From NCBI GenBank assembly GCA_028023455.1, contig JAQFVV010000142.1:1249941-1313940 (forward strand): a stretch of 64,000 nt of DNA, written 5' to 3'. Source of the stretch: Epiperipatus broadwayi. Lineage: Eukaryota; Onychophora; Udeonychophora; Euonychophora; Peripatidae. The notes below the pieces were generated by a model, which worked only from the letters and a program-made list of their open reading frames with translations, was not told the DNA's origin and did no database searches. Positions within the stretch are counted from its first letter, which is position 1, and every line of letters starts with the position of its first letter. A program made the position numbers and the translations under genes. Shown here piece after piece: positions 49,503 through 60,673 of the stretch.

Positions 49503-50122
49503 GTACAAATCAATATATATATATATCAAAATACAGTACAATTTATATAAATTATATTCTTTTAGAAGTATTTTTGACTATACACTTTGTAGTCTTTATC
49601 AACTATATAACGTTGAATAATCAAAACGAGACAACCCTTAACAATACCCATAGTTCAATTCAGATTTCCCACAATTCTGTTATCTTAACATTTGATGACT
49701 GGCGATTCATTAACATTTGACGATTTCTTGAAATCAACATAGCCTCTTTTATTTTACGTTTATTATGACAACGTTCAATTTGAATAATTTTCATATTTTT
49801 ATAATCAAATTTAAATCCACATTGACAAGATTTATTGAAAATTATTCAAATTGAACGTTGTCATAACGTAAAATAAAAGAGGCTATGTTGATTTCAAGAA
49901 ATCGTCAAATGTTAATGAATCGCCAATCATCAAATGTTAAGATAACAGAATTGTGGAAAATCTGAATTGAACTATGGGTATTGTTAAGGGTTGTCTCGTT
50001 TTGATTATTCAACGTTATATAGTTGATAAAGACTACAAAGTGTATAGTCGAAAGTACTTCTAAAAGAATATAATTTATATAAATTGTACTGTATTTTGAT
50101 ATATATATATTGATTTGTATAT
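49500..50122. mobile_element. Snapback element 3 (about 290-bp arms, 46-nt loop)
   Basis: Left arm 49500-49791 and right arm 49838-50122 are reverse complements over their whole length with only a handful of substitutions and one 4-nt indel (ACGTTTATTATGA against ACGTTATGA). The loop is 49792-49837. The outer end TACAAATCAATATATATAT abuts TA repeats. No open frame matches a protein. Near-identity over almost 300 bp implies a recent origin or ongoing homogenisation. It is either a palindromic foldback transposon or an inverted duplication. A diverged direct repeat flanks it about 140 and 70 bp outside. Confidence 0.92.
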
Positions 50123-50229
50123 TACATATATTGTGAAATGAATACAGATATCAAACTTTATTTATTACATATATATATATTGTATGTATCTGTATAAGCA
50201 ATTATATTTAATTTTTTTCAATCTGAATG

Positions 50230-50555
50230 TTTTATACAAATATTACATTATTTGTAAGTTATGCATATATTTATATTTATTATAACAACAGATCCAGATT
50301 TTCCTCAAATAAAGCCATCTGCCTAGAAACCTATAAGAATTTCCATAAGGGTAAATTAAAGGTAAGACAGATCATAAGAAACATCATTATTGTGAAAATT
50401 TTCAATAATATTTCATATTGCAATAAATTGGGAAAACATTTTTTTCTTTAGTTGTCACCATATGTCGAAAGATGATATGCATACATTCTGTTTTTTTTTT
50501 TTATTCTTTCATTCTGTCAAATTTTTCTTTGTTCTTTTATATTATATTTATTGCA
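50230..50555. other. AT-rich DNA between snapback 3 and the Penelope-like relic
   Basis: Contains a 74-residue frame (50227-50451) with no clear match. It could be a decayed part of the Penelope-like reverse transcriptase, but I see no diagnostic motif. Confidence 0.35.
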
Positions 50556-50559
50556 TAGA

Positions 50560-51180
50560 AATAAAAAAAAAATTATATGGAAAAAGGGAAAATATTGAGA
50601 TTTGTGTAAATAAATTGTTACGTGTTGATTATGATATAAAGAAAATTTATCAGGCAAGTTATCAATTTAATAAACAAATTAAAAGGAATAATATTGAGAA
50701 GTGTATTAATAATAATTTTTAACAGATTTTATTACATTTTTCTAATAATAATCAAGCAAAATTTTTGAAAAAGATTTATACTGGAATATATAATATTTCA
50801 CTTTATGGTTCATGCAATTTGAATAAGATTGTTAATAATTCTAAGGATAAATTATTTAAGGATGGAGAGAGTAATATAGTTTATCAAATTTTATGTGGAT
50901 GCAATGCTTCATAAATTGGGGAGTCAAGGTATAGTATTGAAAAAAGAATTAAAGAACATAAGTTGTTATATAAAAGAGTATCAAAGATAACTCAAAGAGA
51001 TAAAAAGAATAAAGGTGACTCATTTACCAAATCAGTGTTTTATGATGATGATAGAAATTGTAAATGTAAATTTAATTTTGATATGAAAAGAATTAAGATT
51101 TTAAATCAAGAAAGAAATAATAATAAAAAAAAAAATAGACAATTTTTATTAATAATTATAAAAATATGATAATAAATAGA
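50560..51180 (+). pseudogene. Penelope-like GIY-YIG endonuclease relic, broken by stops
   Basis: Reading + strand: GSCNLNKIVNNSKDKLFKD, then IVYQILCGCNAS-stop-IGESRYSIEKRIKEHK (50878-50970), then TKSVFYDDDRNCKCKFNFDMKRIKILNQERNNNKKK (to about 51136). This is the full GIY-YIG order: the Cys motif, Y(stop)IGESRxxxxxRIxEH, an F-x-F strand, and KILxxE. The stop replaces the first Tyr of YIGE. A short indel after the ERNNNKKK region removes the catalytic KEA glutamate, and the frame ends in Ile/Lys-rich sequence. It is the same subfamily as 3715-3921. Upstream reverse transcriptase is not recognisable. Confidence 0.75.
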
Positions 51181-51184
51181 CAAT

Positions 51185-51955
51185 TAGTGAATAGAAAGAT
51201 TAATGAATTATAGGATATGTAAATGGACATGTGTTTTCCAGTTGTTGCTGTTTTATTCCATTGTGAATTAATTCAGTTTAGTTGAGAACTGATTATGAAT
51301 ATAATTGAAACTACTACTACTGATTAAAGTTTATATTGGAATTTATTTTGTTATTTACTGTTATTTGGAGTATAATTACATTTTATTATATATACAATTA
51401 TTTTAAAATTAGTTTTTTTTTTTTTTTTTTGATAAATTACAATTTACTAAAGTTCTCCTTGCATAATATCTGATATACAATACTTATTGTGCAATATTAT
51501 TATTTTTTTTACATTTACTATACATTTATCCAGTAAATACTTGCATAAAAGGACTAGATCTGGGTCACCTAGTAAAAATGAAAGTCACCAGTAAAGGCAT
51601 ATTAAAATATTTTTTTAAAATAAAGATTTATCTCAAGTAAGTCATGTTACACATCATTTCTTTTTTGGAATTTAAAGAAAATGTAAAGAACGTGTCTATA
51701 AAAATGTGATTTTAACATTTAACTCTCAAAATTTAGAATTTGTGAAACAATATAAAAATAAACATTTTTAAATGTGTTCAAAATCTTGTTTTTTTATATT
51801 TTTTTTTAAGATAATGACTATATTTTCACAGCTTCATTATTTCCTTGATATTTTATCTTTCTAGTAAAATGTATTATATTCTTATTGATGTGCTCAAACT
51901 GAAGATATTGTACAAATTATATCTGAGACCAATTTTCTAAAATCCAATATTATGG
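51185..51955. other. AT-rich DNA without recognisable gene
   Basis: The first about 150 bp may be the Penelope-like 3' UTR. Poly-T at 51413-51430. Nothing else recognised. Confidence 0.45.
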
Positions 51956-51959
51956 CCTT

Positions 51960-52420
51960 CATTAAGCAAGGAGTTTAAAAAAGACAACTCTTAAAAAAGT
52001 TTAGAAACTAAAATCGCCTTTATGAAACAATAAAAAAATATTTTTTAGAAATTTTAATAACAATAAGTAATATCTTTGCTTTTATTTTATTTTTCTTTGA
52101 GATAAATAATCCTAAATTTATCTTCATTTTATTAACATAGAATTCAAAAATCTAATATTTCATTCTACTAACTCTTTGAATAGGTAAATCTGTCCAACGG
52201 CTATGTATTATTATATTTTATTAATTTTTTGAAAAGATAAATTTGTTTAATGATTCCAAGCACCATTGTTATAGATATAAACTCTATTTAGAAATTTATT
52301 TTCATATTTTTAAAATGTCAAATATTAACTTTTAAAATGTCTATCACTTGAAAGCTTACATTTTTAACAAATAAGGTTAAGATTATCAATATATTATATA
52401 AAAAAATTAATTGTAAAAGA
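51960..52420 (-). repeat. Dispersed repeat family E, copy 2
   Basis: Inverted partner of 38380-38830; see that entry for shared blocks. Weaker similarity appears to extend further down to about 51880. Confidence 0.75.
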
Positions 52421-52498
52421 AAAATGTTCACATATTGAGGACTATCAAATTTCTTACTAAAGCCTGTTCAAAATAAAAAGGTGGAATTTGCTGCTAAA

Positions 52499-52830
52499 CA
52501 AATTAAATAACCTAGATAGCAAATCCATATTGAATTAAAAGAATAGAACCTAATACAATTTCTTAAATTTTTTTTCTATCAAATAAACTATAAAAATTGA
52601 TATATAATATATCTATATGCAATATTATTCAAGGTAATTAAAATGTATGTACATAAATTAATTTAAAATAGCTTAGGTAGAGAAATTCATATTGCAAAAA
52701 ATGACATAGGATACTGCACAACTTTTTTGAAATTTTTTTATGACAAACAATAAAAACTGATATATATATATGCATATTAGCTAAGGTAATTAAAATTTAT
52801 GTAAACAAATTAATTTAAAAAATGAAATGG
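52499..52830. repeat. Tandem repeat of an approximately 154-bp unit, about 2.1 copies
   Basis: CAAATTAA/AAATTAATTTAA recurs at 52499, 52655 and 52807. Each unit continues through an AGNTAGNNAAAT(C/T)CATATTG block, a poly-T tract, AAACTATAAAAA-TTGATATAT and AAGGTAATTAAAATNTATGT. Confidence 0.75.
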
Positions 52831-53239
52831 TTTCTATAACAACCATAAATTATTAAATGTTTACAGTAAAATAAATGTATTAATGAACTCATTATAAACT
52901 TTTGTGAATTTTAATAATTAATGAGAACAATTTTTTTTTTTTATTTTGCTTTAATAATGATAATAACAAACTTTCATTTAATTTATTTTAATTCTAAGTT
53001 TAGTTCTTAGTTGGAAATATTTTCACACTACATACTTTAGCACACTCATATATATATACACACACACACATTCATTGATGTATAAAAATGTGATTATATC
53101 TTTTTTGAAAAGTAAATCATTTAAATGCTGGTAGAGGACAGTAAAATCTGTACTAACATTGAACTAATGATCTCGTTTACTTTTAATAATCGTTTATTAT
53201 TGATGATTATCTACTATATAAATAAAAATTAATCAATGT

Positions 53240-53370
53240 TAGTTGATTGGCAGATCATGTGATTGTTGAATAGCAGAAATAGCTGGCTGAGATTTGATCT
53301 AAGAACCTTTAGATTTTGAATTCAAATTCATCACGCTAACATCGAGCTAATCCGCACATGGCATAAACTA
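53240..53370 (-). repeat. tRNA-like SINE head, degenerate
   Basis: On the minus strand GCGGATTAGCTCGATGTTAGCGTGATG resembles a tRNA 5' part with A box (TTAGCTCGATGTTAGC). About 30 nt later comes GGTTCTTAGATCAAATCTC, a poor B box. A proper anticodon stem does not form, so it is not a functional tRNA gene; an old SINE is the best guess. No target duplication was identified. Confidence 0.35.
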
Positions 53371-53374
53371 CATG

Positions 53375-54180
53375 TATTTAAACTTCTACAAGATAATAAT
53401 TCCTAATACATTTTTTTTTTCTACTTCGTATTTGTAAATAATTGTTGTATACTAACAGCATCAATCACATTATATGAATATCATTTTGTTCAATACATGT
53501 ACAAAATTTTATTGAGCTTATTAAATAATAACTTTTATCACTTATCTTTTAAAAAATCTACATTACTGAAACAAATCATATAATTTTGATCTTCAGTTAC
53601 CAGAAATTTCTCCGCAATTAAAATAATCTTTCAATATATCATTAGTTAACTGTTCTTTTAAATTTTCATTCTAATATTATTAATCTTCTTCGAAATTTAC
53701 GTATATATTTCATTTCATTACTTTATGATTATTTTAAATTAAATTATATATATATCCCACACTTGATTTGTGTACATTTTATTTAATACATGTACTGTAC
53801 TTTATTTTCAGTAAAAATAAAGTTTTGTTGTTTTTTTTTTTTTTTTTTTTTAAAAAAGGGGGGGGGGCACGATCTGAATTGGAAAAAAAAATTTTTGGCG
53901 GCATTAAGTGCAAATAGTTTTTCCCATTAACGAATTGTATGTGCATGGACGATTATATATAATAGAAAAGCTGAACAAAATAACGGAAATTTCAATGATG
54001 TTCTCATAATTAGAGTGAAGAATGTTTTTAAATGATAAATTGATTGTATTCTACATAAAGTGGGGTAATATAATATTTAAAAATGTCAATATAAATTTTA
54101 AATCAAAAACGTAAAGTTGTTTTTAAAATGTCAGTGGAATATAATGGTCTCTTATTAATATTTGGTTAATATTTTTTTAA
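53375..54180. other. AT-rich DNA with homopolymer cluster
   Basis: Poly-T (53830-53851), poly-A and then ten G at about 53860-53869, followed by a GC-richer 50 bp. No gene recognised. Confidence 0.5.
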
Positions 54181-54197
54181 AAAAAAAGACTATGATA

Positions 54198-54290
54198 GTC
54201 AAGAGTTGGCGGACTAGTGGTTAGCATAGCTGCCTTCTAAGCAGCTGGCCCGGGTTTTCTTCCCGGTCAACGCATTTGACATATGAAAAA
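54198..54290 (+). mobile_element. tRNA-derived SINE, copy 2, with target-site duplication
   Basis: Folds almost completely as a tRNA: acceptor GAGTTGG with TCAACGC (one mismatch), D arm with TAGTGGTTAGC (A box), anticodon arm GCTGC-CTTCTAA-GCAGC (anticodon TCT, arginine type), and T arm CCGGG-TTTTCTT-CCCGG. The T loop lacks the TTCGA of a live tRNA, and the head is followed by a SINE tail TTTGACATATGAAAA. Flanks AAAAAAAGACTATGATA (54181-54197) and AAAAAAAGACTTTGATA (54291-54307) are a target-site duplication with one difference. The tail motif TGACATATG is shared with 61291-61410, defining one family. Confidence 0.85.
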
Positions 54291-54309
54291 AAAAAAAGAC
54301 TTTGATAAT

Positions 54310-54810
54310 TCCGCAATTAAAATACTACTTCATATAAGAAGAAACTATTGAAAACATAACCTTTAATGCATTTCCGATATTTTCAGTTTTATTTTAAATA
54401 TAATGATTGCCTTTTGATAGTGCTCAACAGTTATGTTTGAGATTTTCAATTTTTTTTTCTTGTATAAAGCACTATTAATATTATTTTTAATTTATTATAT
54501 ACCAATATTTGTACGCATAACGTAATTAATTGCATAGCATTATCTTGAAAATCCTAGTACTCTATAGCTTTTTTTTTTATTCAAATCAATTATTTTTTTA
54601 AAAAAATAATATCATGATACAAATAATCAAACCATGACAGTATTATTATACTTCCATACGTTCATTGTCCATTGAATATGATTAATAACTACAATAGTGA
54701 CAATAATCCTCTTCGTGATTGTCAATTATAGTGATCTTTCACCAAAGTGATTTTTTTTCATTATGAATAATCCCATATTTTTTTTCTTTAAAAAAATAAT
54801 AGAAAAGGTA
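54310..54810. other. AT-rich DNA without recognisable gene
   Basis: Nothing recognised. Confidence 0.5.
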
Positions 54811-54814
54811 GATA

Positions 54815-55060
54815 GTTTTGTAGTTAAGTAGAGATAAAAGATGGCTGCTGGAGAGTTGCATTACATCCTAAGATCTAAGTGCAGTGCTCTCAGATCCAAG
54901 GCTCCTCATTGACAAAGGCCACAAGCCAGAAACTAGTCTAGGGATATTAGATGAATAAACATTAGATGGGGATTTTATGCACAACCTTCTAGCATCCATT
55001 GATTACTCTGGCTTACACTGAATGGCAATACTATATTGAGAGTTTTGCCTGTTTTAATAA
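54815..55060 (+). repeat. Dispersed repeat family C, copy 2
   Basis: Partner of 36875-37110 on the opposite strand. The hammerhead-like core is damaged here (CATTGACAAAGGCC in place of CTGATGAAGGCC) while AAGCCAGAAACTAGTCTAGGG is kept. It ends in TTTTAATAAAA. Confidence 0.7.
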
Positions 55061-55064
55061 AAAG

Positions 55065-55765
55065 TAGGTAACATTCATTATTTTAAACATACAAAATAAT
55101 TATATATATATATTTATATATATATATATATTATAATGGTCAGCATACATGTGTTTACATTTATTTTAAACTGATTCATGTGATACTTGATATTAAATAA
55201 CAGGAAATATATGAACACACATTCTTATTTATTTATTTAAATAAAATTTGAAAATTATTTTCTTTAATATGTGATAATGAAGACCACTACACAAACACTA
55301 TTTGCAATACAATACCAAATCACATAGAACATAAGCTAACTGCTGATGAAATGGGCATAGAATTAACATGCATACCAGACAATTCTATATATAAAGAAAT
55401 TAACACACTATTTAAACAATTCATAATTGTCAGTGGATATGATGTTTTTGCCTAAATATACTTACATTACAGACAATATAAATTGATTATAATTTAATGG
55501 TAATAATTGCTTTAATAAGACATTTATTCACTATCTTCTAATTTTTAGTTCATACATATGGTGGAAAACAGTAGGTGTTATTTGAAAATGTTCAAGTTTA
55601 TTTAGATTAATTTTAAACATTAATATTTCAATTACATGTTATAACACTAACATGAATATCTATAGAGCAAATCCCTGGCCTTTAATATACCATGGATGTA
55701 ATCATACAATAACCAACCCTCACACAATATATTTATTTATATGTTTCATAGTATAGTCACACAGA
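55065..55765. other. AT-rich DNA without recognisable gene
   Basis: (TA)n at about 55103-55131. No gene recognised. Confidence 0.5.
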
Positions 55766-55771
55766 TATACG

Positions 55772-55915
55772 GAGTTGCCACTTTAGGTCCAATTCTAAAT
55801 TAATAATAACACAACCGAATTAATTGAGATGACTCTTGGATCCAATCTTGAATTCAACAGTAACACTACTTAATTAACTGAGGTAGCTTTTTAAATCTGA
55901 TTTTAAGTTTACTAT
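55772..55915. repeat. Degenerate tandem repeat, about 55-bp unit, 2.5 copies
   Basis: GTTGCCACTTTAGGTCCAAT...AATTAATTGAG is followed by ATGACTCTTGGATCCAAT...AATTAACTGAG, then GTAGCTTTTTAAATCTGAT.... The second unit adjoins the first directly. Confidence 0.6.
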
Positions 55916-55919
55916 ATTA

Positions 55920-57895
55920 AAAGCATGAATAGATTCACCATATAGATATAGTATATTTTAACTATTCTACAATGATCTAACAATTACATTTATATTATAG
56001 GTTCTTGCTACATAAAATGTAATTCAGGGCAATAATGAGGGTTAATTTATATACAAGTAAACTTGATCAAATTTCAAAATAAACATTTAATTTAAAACAC
56101 AATTATGCTATCCCTCATTATTTATAACACACCTTAAATATTTTGCAAGCATGCATAATTTGTGTATTTAAAATGAATATTCCAATTATTTTATCTAATT
56201 TTACAGATCTGCTGCTAACTTATACACAAAAAGACAACTTTTTTTAAAGGAGATAAAATTTTAGTTAATCATATATATAACAAAAGAAAAGTCAAATCAA
56301 ATTTTATATTTAGATGATTTAAATACACCAGAGTATTTTATATATGCTTAACTGCTAGTATTGGCTTTTTAAAATTAAACATACTTCCATTAATCAATTA
56401 GTTAAATAATATATTATATACATACTTTATAAATAATAGAATGTATTTGGTTACAATTAAATATATGCTAAGAGATTGTAAAATAACATTTAAAATGATT
56501 TATATGTTAGGATAATAGTCTAATTGACAAACAGTATTTTGATAGTCAGTATAACTTTACACTTCATTGCGATTATTTGTTTGTAGGCTAATATTTCTCC
56601 CATGATGGGACACATTAATTAATTATATTTATAATCATTTTTTTTATAAGTTGCTATAATGTCCTTTATCAATGTTCTGTCTTTGAAATTTGAAGTTTAA
56701 GCACTTTTTCCTCTTTATTTTGAGTAGAGATTGCTTCTAAATAACTTGGTGAGATTCACAAGGGTTGATGTTTGATTTCAAACAGTCTTTCCCTCTTTCT
56801 ATTCAGTCATCCTGATAATATATCAATGAATCTTGAATAAAGCAAGAATTCATACAGATTAGTTTTGAGAAAATTTGACTACACATATTTTTGACCTTGA
56901 ATTTTTAATATACCATCATTATTTAATTGCATGAATTTTTCTCTTATTTTTAGATCTCCTATTTCATTAACTTACGTTTAATGTAATTATTTAAAATATA
57001 CTTAATTAAATTGTTTTTCAGTACATTCCATACATTCTTTAAACATTGATAAAAGTAATAGTTTTAACATAATTTATTAGTTTCTTTTAAATTTAACACT
57101 TTTAACAAACTTGTTATATTGTTATTATTATGTTAAAATATAACTTTCAATAATTTACTCCAAAATTTTTGAACATTATCTATTTATTATATTTTGATAC
57201 TTTATTTCAAGCAATTTATTGTGTTATCCTCACAACATTAAAGACCATGTAATTCACAGTGAAAAGAATAAGACATCCCCATTCGTATCAGTGGAAATAA
57301 ATGAATAAACATAAAGACTAAGATATATATCAACAAGTTTATTCCTCTGTACTGAGACATGAAATAAAATAATATAGTGAATAACAATAATATATTACTG
57401 ATGATAATTCATTCTGATAACTTTTGGAATTGGAATTGAATTTTTAATGTGTGAAAACATTTTATTATACACACTGCCAATAACTAAACAGTTCATTAAT
57501 TTTTTAATAGTTTGATTATTCTTCAAGTTAGTCTATAACAATTTCTTTCCCTCTGAAATTTGTCAGTAAGCAGTTTACTAATACTGCCTTCATTTAGCAT
57601 TATGATTTCTATCTTTTGAAAATGCATTAATTTACTCTTGGCAGTTGTTTTTTCTCTATTGACTGTTATATGCTAAGAATTTCTGACTTGTTTTATTAAA
57701 CATGTTAATTTATGTAATTAGTATTCAAAAGTTTTTTTTTTTTTTTTTACAATATATTTTTTTCTAGAATGATCTTTCTTCAGGAAAATATGCCAATACA
57801 ATTTACATAGTTTAATTAAAACTTTATTTACAGAAATTATAAATTTATGTATCATAAGTGCACCTTCCCTCACTCTAGAAAATAATAACTATATT
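55920..57895. other. AT-rich DNA, possibly containing the decayed 3' LTR of gypsy relic 2
   Basis: No gene. The 3' LTR of the minus-strand gypsy relic should lie just below 57900, but without its partner (beyond the gap or outside the recognisable region) I cannot delimit it. Confidence 0.4.
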
Positions 57896-57899
57896 TGTC

Positions 57900-58445
57900 A
57901 GGCTTTCACTAATTTTTCTAAATTCTAAAAATAAAAGACTGTTCTCATTTACATCTGCATTTACATCCATTGATTTATCAGTCATTAGATCAGCAGCATC
58001 TTGATCCCATTTATTTTCATTTCCTGTATTCTACTCAATAGGCAATACATCATCCTGCTAAATAGATGAAATATTGTCATGCTCATCATTAATTAAAATT
58101 TCTGATTTAGGATTGGCTGATACAGGTTTCTATTTAACATGAACATATCAGAGAATCACTTGTGTAAATGATTTATATGTCTTTTGACACACAATCAATT
58201 TTCATGTTTAATCAGTAATATGACTTCAGATAATGTTTTAGATGAAATATTGTCATGCTCATCATTAATTAAAATTTCTGATTTAGGATTGGCTGATACA
58301 GGTTTTCTATTTAACATGAACATATCAGAGAATCACTTGTGTAAATGATTTATATGTCTTTTGACACACAATCAATTTTCATGTTTAATCAGTAATATGA
58401 CTTCAGATAATGTTTCGTATAGTAACAGAAATCTATTTTTTAAAA
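57900..58445 (-). pseudogene. pol: C-terminal tail of gypsy 2 pol
   Basis: The minus strand reads ILINDEHDNISSI, QDDVLPIE and NKWDQDAADLMTDKSMDV in compatible frames: an acidic tail such as follows gypsy integrases. Just upstream the tandemly duplicated 176-bp segment encodes a stretch ending in a basic His-containing block (KRHINHLHK), which resembles the end of the integrase GPY/F-type module. Assignment rests mainly on position. Confidence 0.45.
58063..58415. repeat. Near-identical tandem duplication of 176 bp
   Basis: Copy 1 is 58063-58238 and copy 2 is 58239-58415. The only difference I see is one extra T (GGTTTCTATT against GGTTTTCTATT). It lies within the C-terminal integrase region of the gypsy relic. 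Its near-identity contrasts with the decay of the host element, so it is recent or an assembly artefact. Confidence 0.93.
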
Positions 58446-58449
58446 TAAA

Positions 58450-59165
58450 TTTCAAACACATATTGCTTTTCTAATCCCAAATTTTGTGAAGTTTGCAATG
58501 TATGTTTTTTTATCAGTAAAACTTTAGTTAAGTGAGTATGCCATTTTCTACCAAACAGCAGCTCTGCAGGCATTGTATTTCTTGAAGCACTAGGCATAAA
58601 ATAGTGATAGAATATAATTTCTATGATCTTTTATATGTGTAACTTTTATTTTTCACAGAAGATTTCAAATTATGGATTGTCTTTTCCACAAGTCCATTAG
58701 AGTATGTGTGGTAGGCTGGAGTAAGAACATGGCAAATGTCTTTATCTTTTAAGTAGTTTTCAAAATCAGTAGAAGTGAATTAGTAGCAAACATTTCCAGT
58801 AGGGCTTCTATAGTACATTGAGTACTTGTAGTGTTTACAAGATTATACTTAGTCTATTGGGAGTTTGAATCTGTTATTATTATATGCCTATTCATAGATT
58901 CTGCATAATCTATATGGATACATTTCTGTAATTTCTTGGTCTCTAATCACAGTTTGTAAATTTTCTTTGATAAATAAGCAGTTTTATGTCTGTTTAATTT
59001 TGCTATTTATTTTAGGCCCCTACATGAACTTGTGAACACCTTCATCCATATTACAGCTGAATATCTCTTATGCAACAGCTTTAACATTTGTTTACATTCT
59101 TCCATTGGTATGATCACTCAGTCAGTCATTAGGAAGCATCCATTACAGATTGACAAACCATGATG
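58450..59165 (-). pseudogene. pol: Integrase relic of gypsy 2
   Basis: Minus strand, in order: EECKQMLKLLHKRYSAV (HHCC/linker region, about 59105-59055); IHIDYAESM (about 58923-58897, first catalytic Asp); IIITDSNSQ (about 58885-58859, corresponding to VTDNGSQF, second Asp); ALLEMF; then KDKDICHVLTPAYHTYSNG and LVEKTIHNLKSSVKNKS (about 58748-58636), where the Glu of VEK is the third acidic residue; and later NACRAAVW (expected TPAELLxGR region) near 58577. All three acidic residues can be read but in different frames with several stops. It would have inserted element cDNA into chromosomes. Confidence 0.8.
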
Positions 59166-59399
59166 GGCATTCCAAATCACCATTTTAACAGAACTTGGTC
59201 AACTTTTTGGCCATCCTCTATGGATCCAGTTTTTTCAGCTCACTATATACAAGGTCTCTGTTTATACATTCAGTAATGTTTTAACTATTTAGATTTTCTA
59301 TAATATTTATTGTGTCCAACATATTTCCTGCTGAAACTTCCATGGAGCTCTGTCTGTCACAGGTAGTCATGATAACACACCAGCATGTGTAATCTTTTT

Positions 59400-59746
59400 T
59401 TTTCAGTTCATAAATCAATTCACAGTAATAGGCTGCAAATATATTATTCTACCATAAGTGTTTCTGGATTGCATATTCAGGCATTTTTTATTCTTTCCAA
59501 AAATTCCAAGTAAAGAGTGGTGATATAAAACTACATATATTGATGGAATTTCTTTATTGCAAATGTTATAGACAGAACTTCCTTACATATAATTTTACTC
59601 AGCCAGTGATAAGTTTTGGAGACATAAGTAATCAGACATTCATCTCCATTATATGAATGTGAGAAGTCAGCTCTGACTTCAAAATCCAAAGAATGTGTAG
59701 TAATTGTCACTTCCAGATCACACTCTAAAAGTTTCTCTGACATCAA
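59400..59746 (-). pseudogene. pol: RNase H relic of gypsy 2
   Basis: A 71-residue open segment (59746-59531) reads SEKLL...VTITTHSLDFEVRADFSH, aligning to the first RNase H motif (YDPxxPLxLxxDASxxGxGAxLSH); the expected catalytic DAS is replaced by HSL. ITYVSKTYHWLSKIICKEVLSITFAIKKFHQYM follows, matching the (A)SRTLxxAExNYSQxEKEALAIxxxxxKFHxYL block with the Glu of KEV retained. Decayed pieces continue to about 59400. Confidence 0.8.
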
Positions 59747-59781
59747 TGTCTTTGGTTTTCTGGATTTCTACTTTGTGCTCT

Positions 59782-60600
59782 TCAGTCCATTTCCAATTTT
59801 TTTTCCTTGTGTAATATATCAAACAACAATGTTAATACATATGATTTACCCTGTAAAAAGTTTTCATAGGAATTCAACAGTTCCAAAAAAGCTTGTAAAA
59901 CTTTTATATTCTTTAGAGTGGCAGCTACTTTTACAGCTCTCATATTTTTAGAGTTGGGGTACTTTCCATCCTTATTTATCACACATCCAGTTTTCCAAAT
60001 TCTCTTGGCAGCATTTAATTTTGTTCCCACTTTATTTAGCTTTGAGTAGACTTCCATTACTTATTTTTTCAGTGCTTATTGATTGAACAATTTTAAGTAT
60101 ATTGTCTAGATAGGAAATAACTCTGCTTATGTTTTGCTTATGTTCTGAAATATGCTTGGAATCACTATTACACCATAGGGTAATTTATTACATTTCAACA
60201 GTTTGATATGGGTACATAATGTCAACAATTCTCCATTTTTTTCTATAATTGATCCCTGGTCAAACATGGACTTTAAGTTTATCTTTGTGAAAAACAAGGT
60301 TTTATGTAAAGATGCCAACACTTTGTATACACTTGGCATAGAATATGCTTATTTTTATATATTTATTTACAATAATTCAATAATCTTCACACAGAAAAAA
60401 AAGTCCTATGCTGTATAACAATCACAGCCAGAGGAGTAGCCCAAGATGTCTTTCATAGGTGATAACACCCCCTTTTTACCAAATCGCCTGAGGTCTTTTT
60501 AATCTTTTATTTAAGAGCATATATAACCTTCCATGGTTTATGCATTGTAGGTTGGGCACCTTTAGTCAATTCCACATCTATTGGTTATATTCTTAATTTA
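59782..60600 (-). pseudogene. pol: Reverse transcriptase relic of gypsy 2
   Basis: Minus strand in order: KPWKVIYALK (about 60533-60502); VKRGVIT, ERHLG (fingers, expected IxPxxxSxWAxP) to about 60440; VYKVLASLHKTLFFTKINLK (60330-60271; the usual FTKIDL has Asn for the first catalytic Asp); LLTLCTHIKLLKCNKLPYGV and SIFQNI (to about 60133); SYLDNILKIVQS (about 60115-60080), where the YxDD box reads YLDN; then the thumb segment 60057-59782 with KLNAAK, VINKDGKYPNSKNMRAVK, LQAFLELLNSYENFL. Two catalytic aspartates are thus substituted, in addition to stops and shifts. Confidence 0.85.
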
Positions 60601-60673
60601 GCTATTGCCCATTTAAACAACTGAGACAAGTTGGTTCTGACTTTGGCTTAATTATTTTAAGATATATTTCTAA

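Larger units (their letters stand above)
57900..60673 (-). mobile_element. Degenerate Ty3/gypsy retrotransposon 2 (pol region), running into gap
   Basis: Reverse transcriptase, RNase H and integrase relics follow on the minus strand in that order from about 60600 down to about 58450, with an acidic C-terminal tail to about 57900. Motif wording (FTKINLKSMFDQ, LPYGV, INKDGKYPNSKN, FAIKKFHQYM, TPAYHTYSNGLVEK) fits the large invertebrate gypsy group often annotated as K02A2.6-like, a different lineage from relic 1. The upstream protease and any gag would fall in or beyond the gap. Frames shift repeatedly. Confidence 0.85.

Noticed and set aside
54198-54290. Functional tRNA-Arg(TCT) gene
   Set aside because: The T loop lacks the conserved TTCGA, the acceptor has a mismatch, and the tail plus flanking target-site duplication show it is a SINE.
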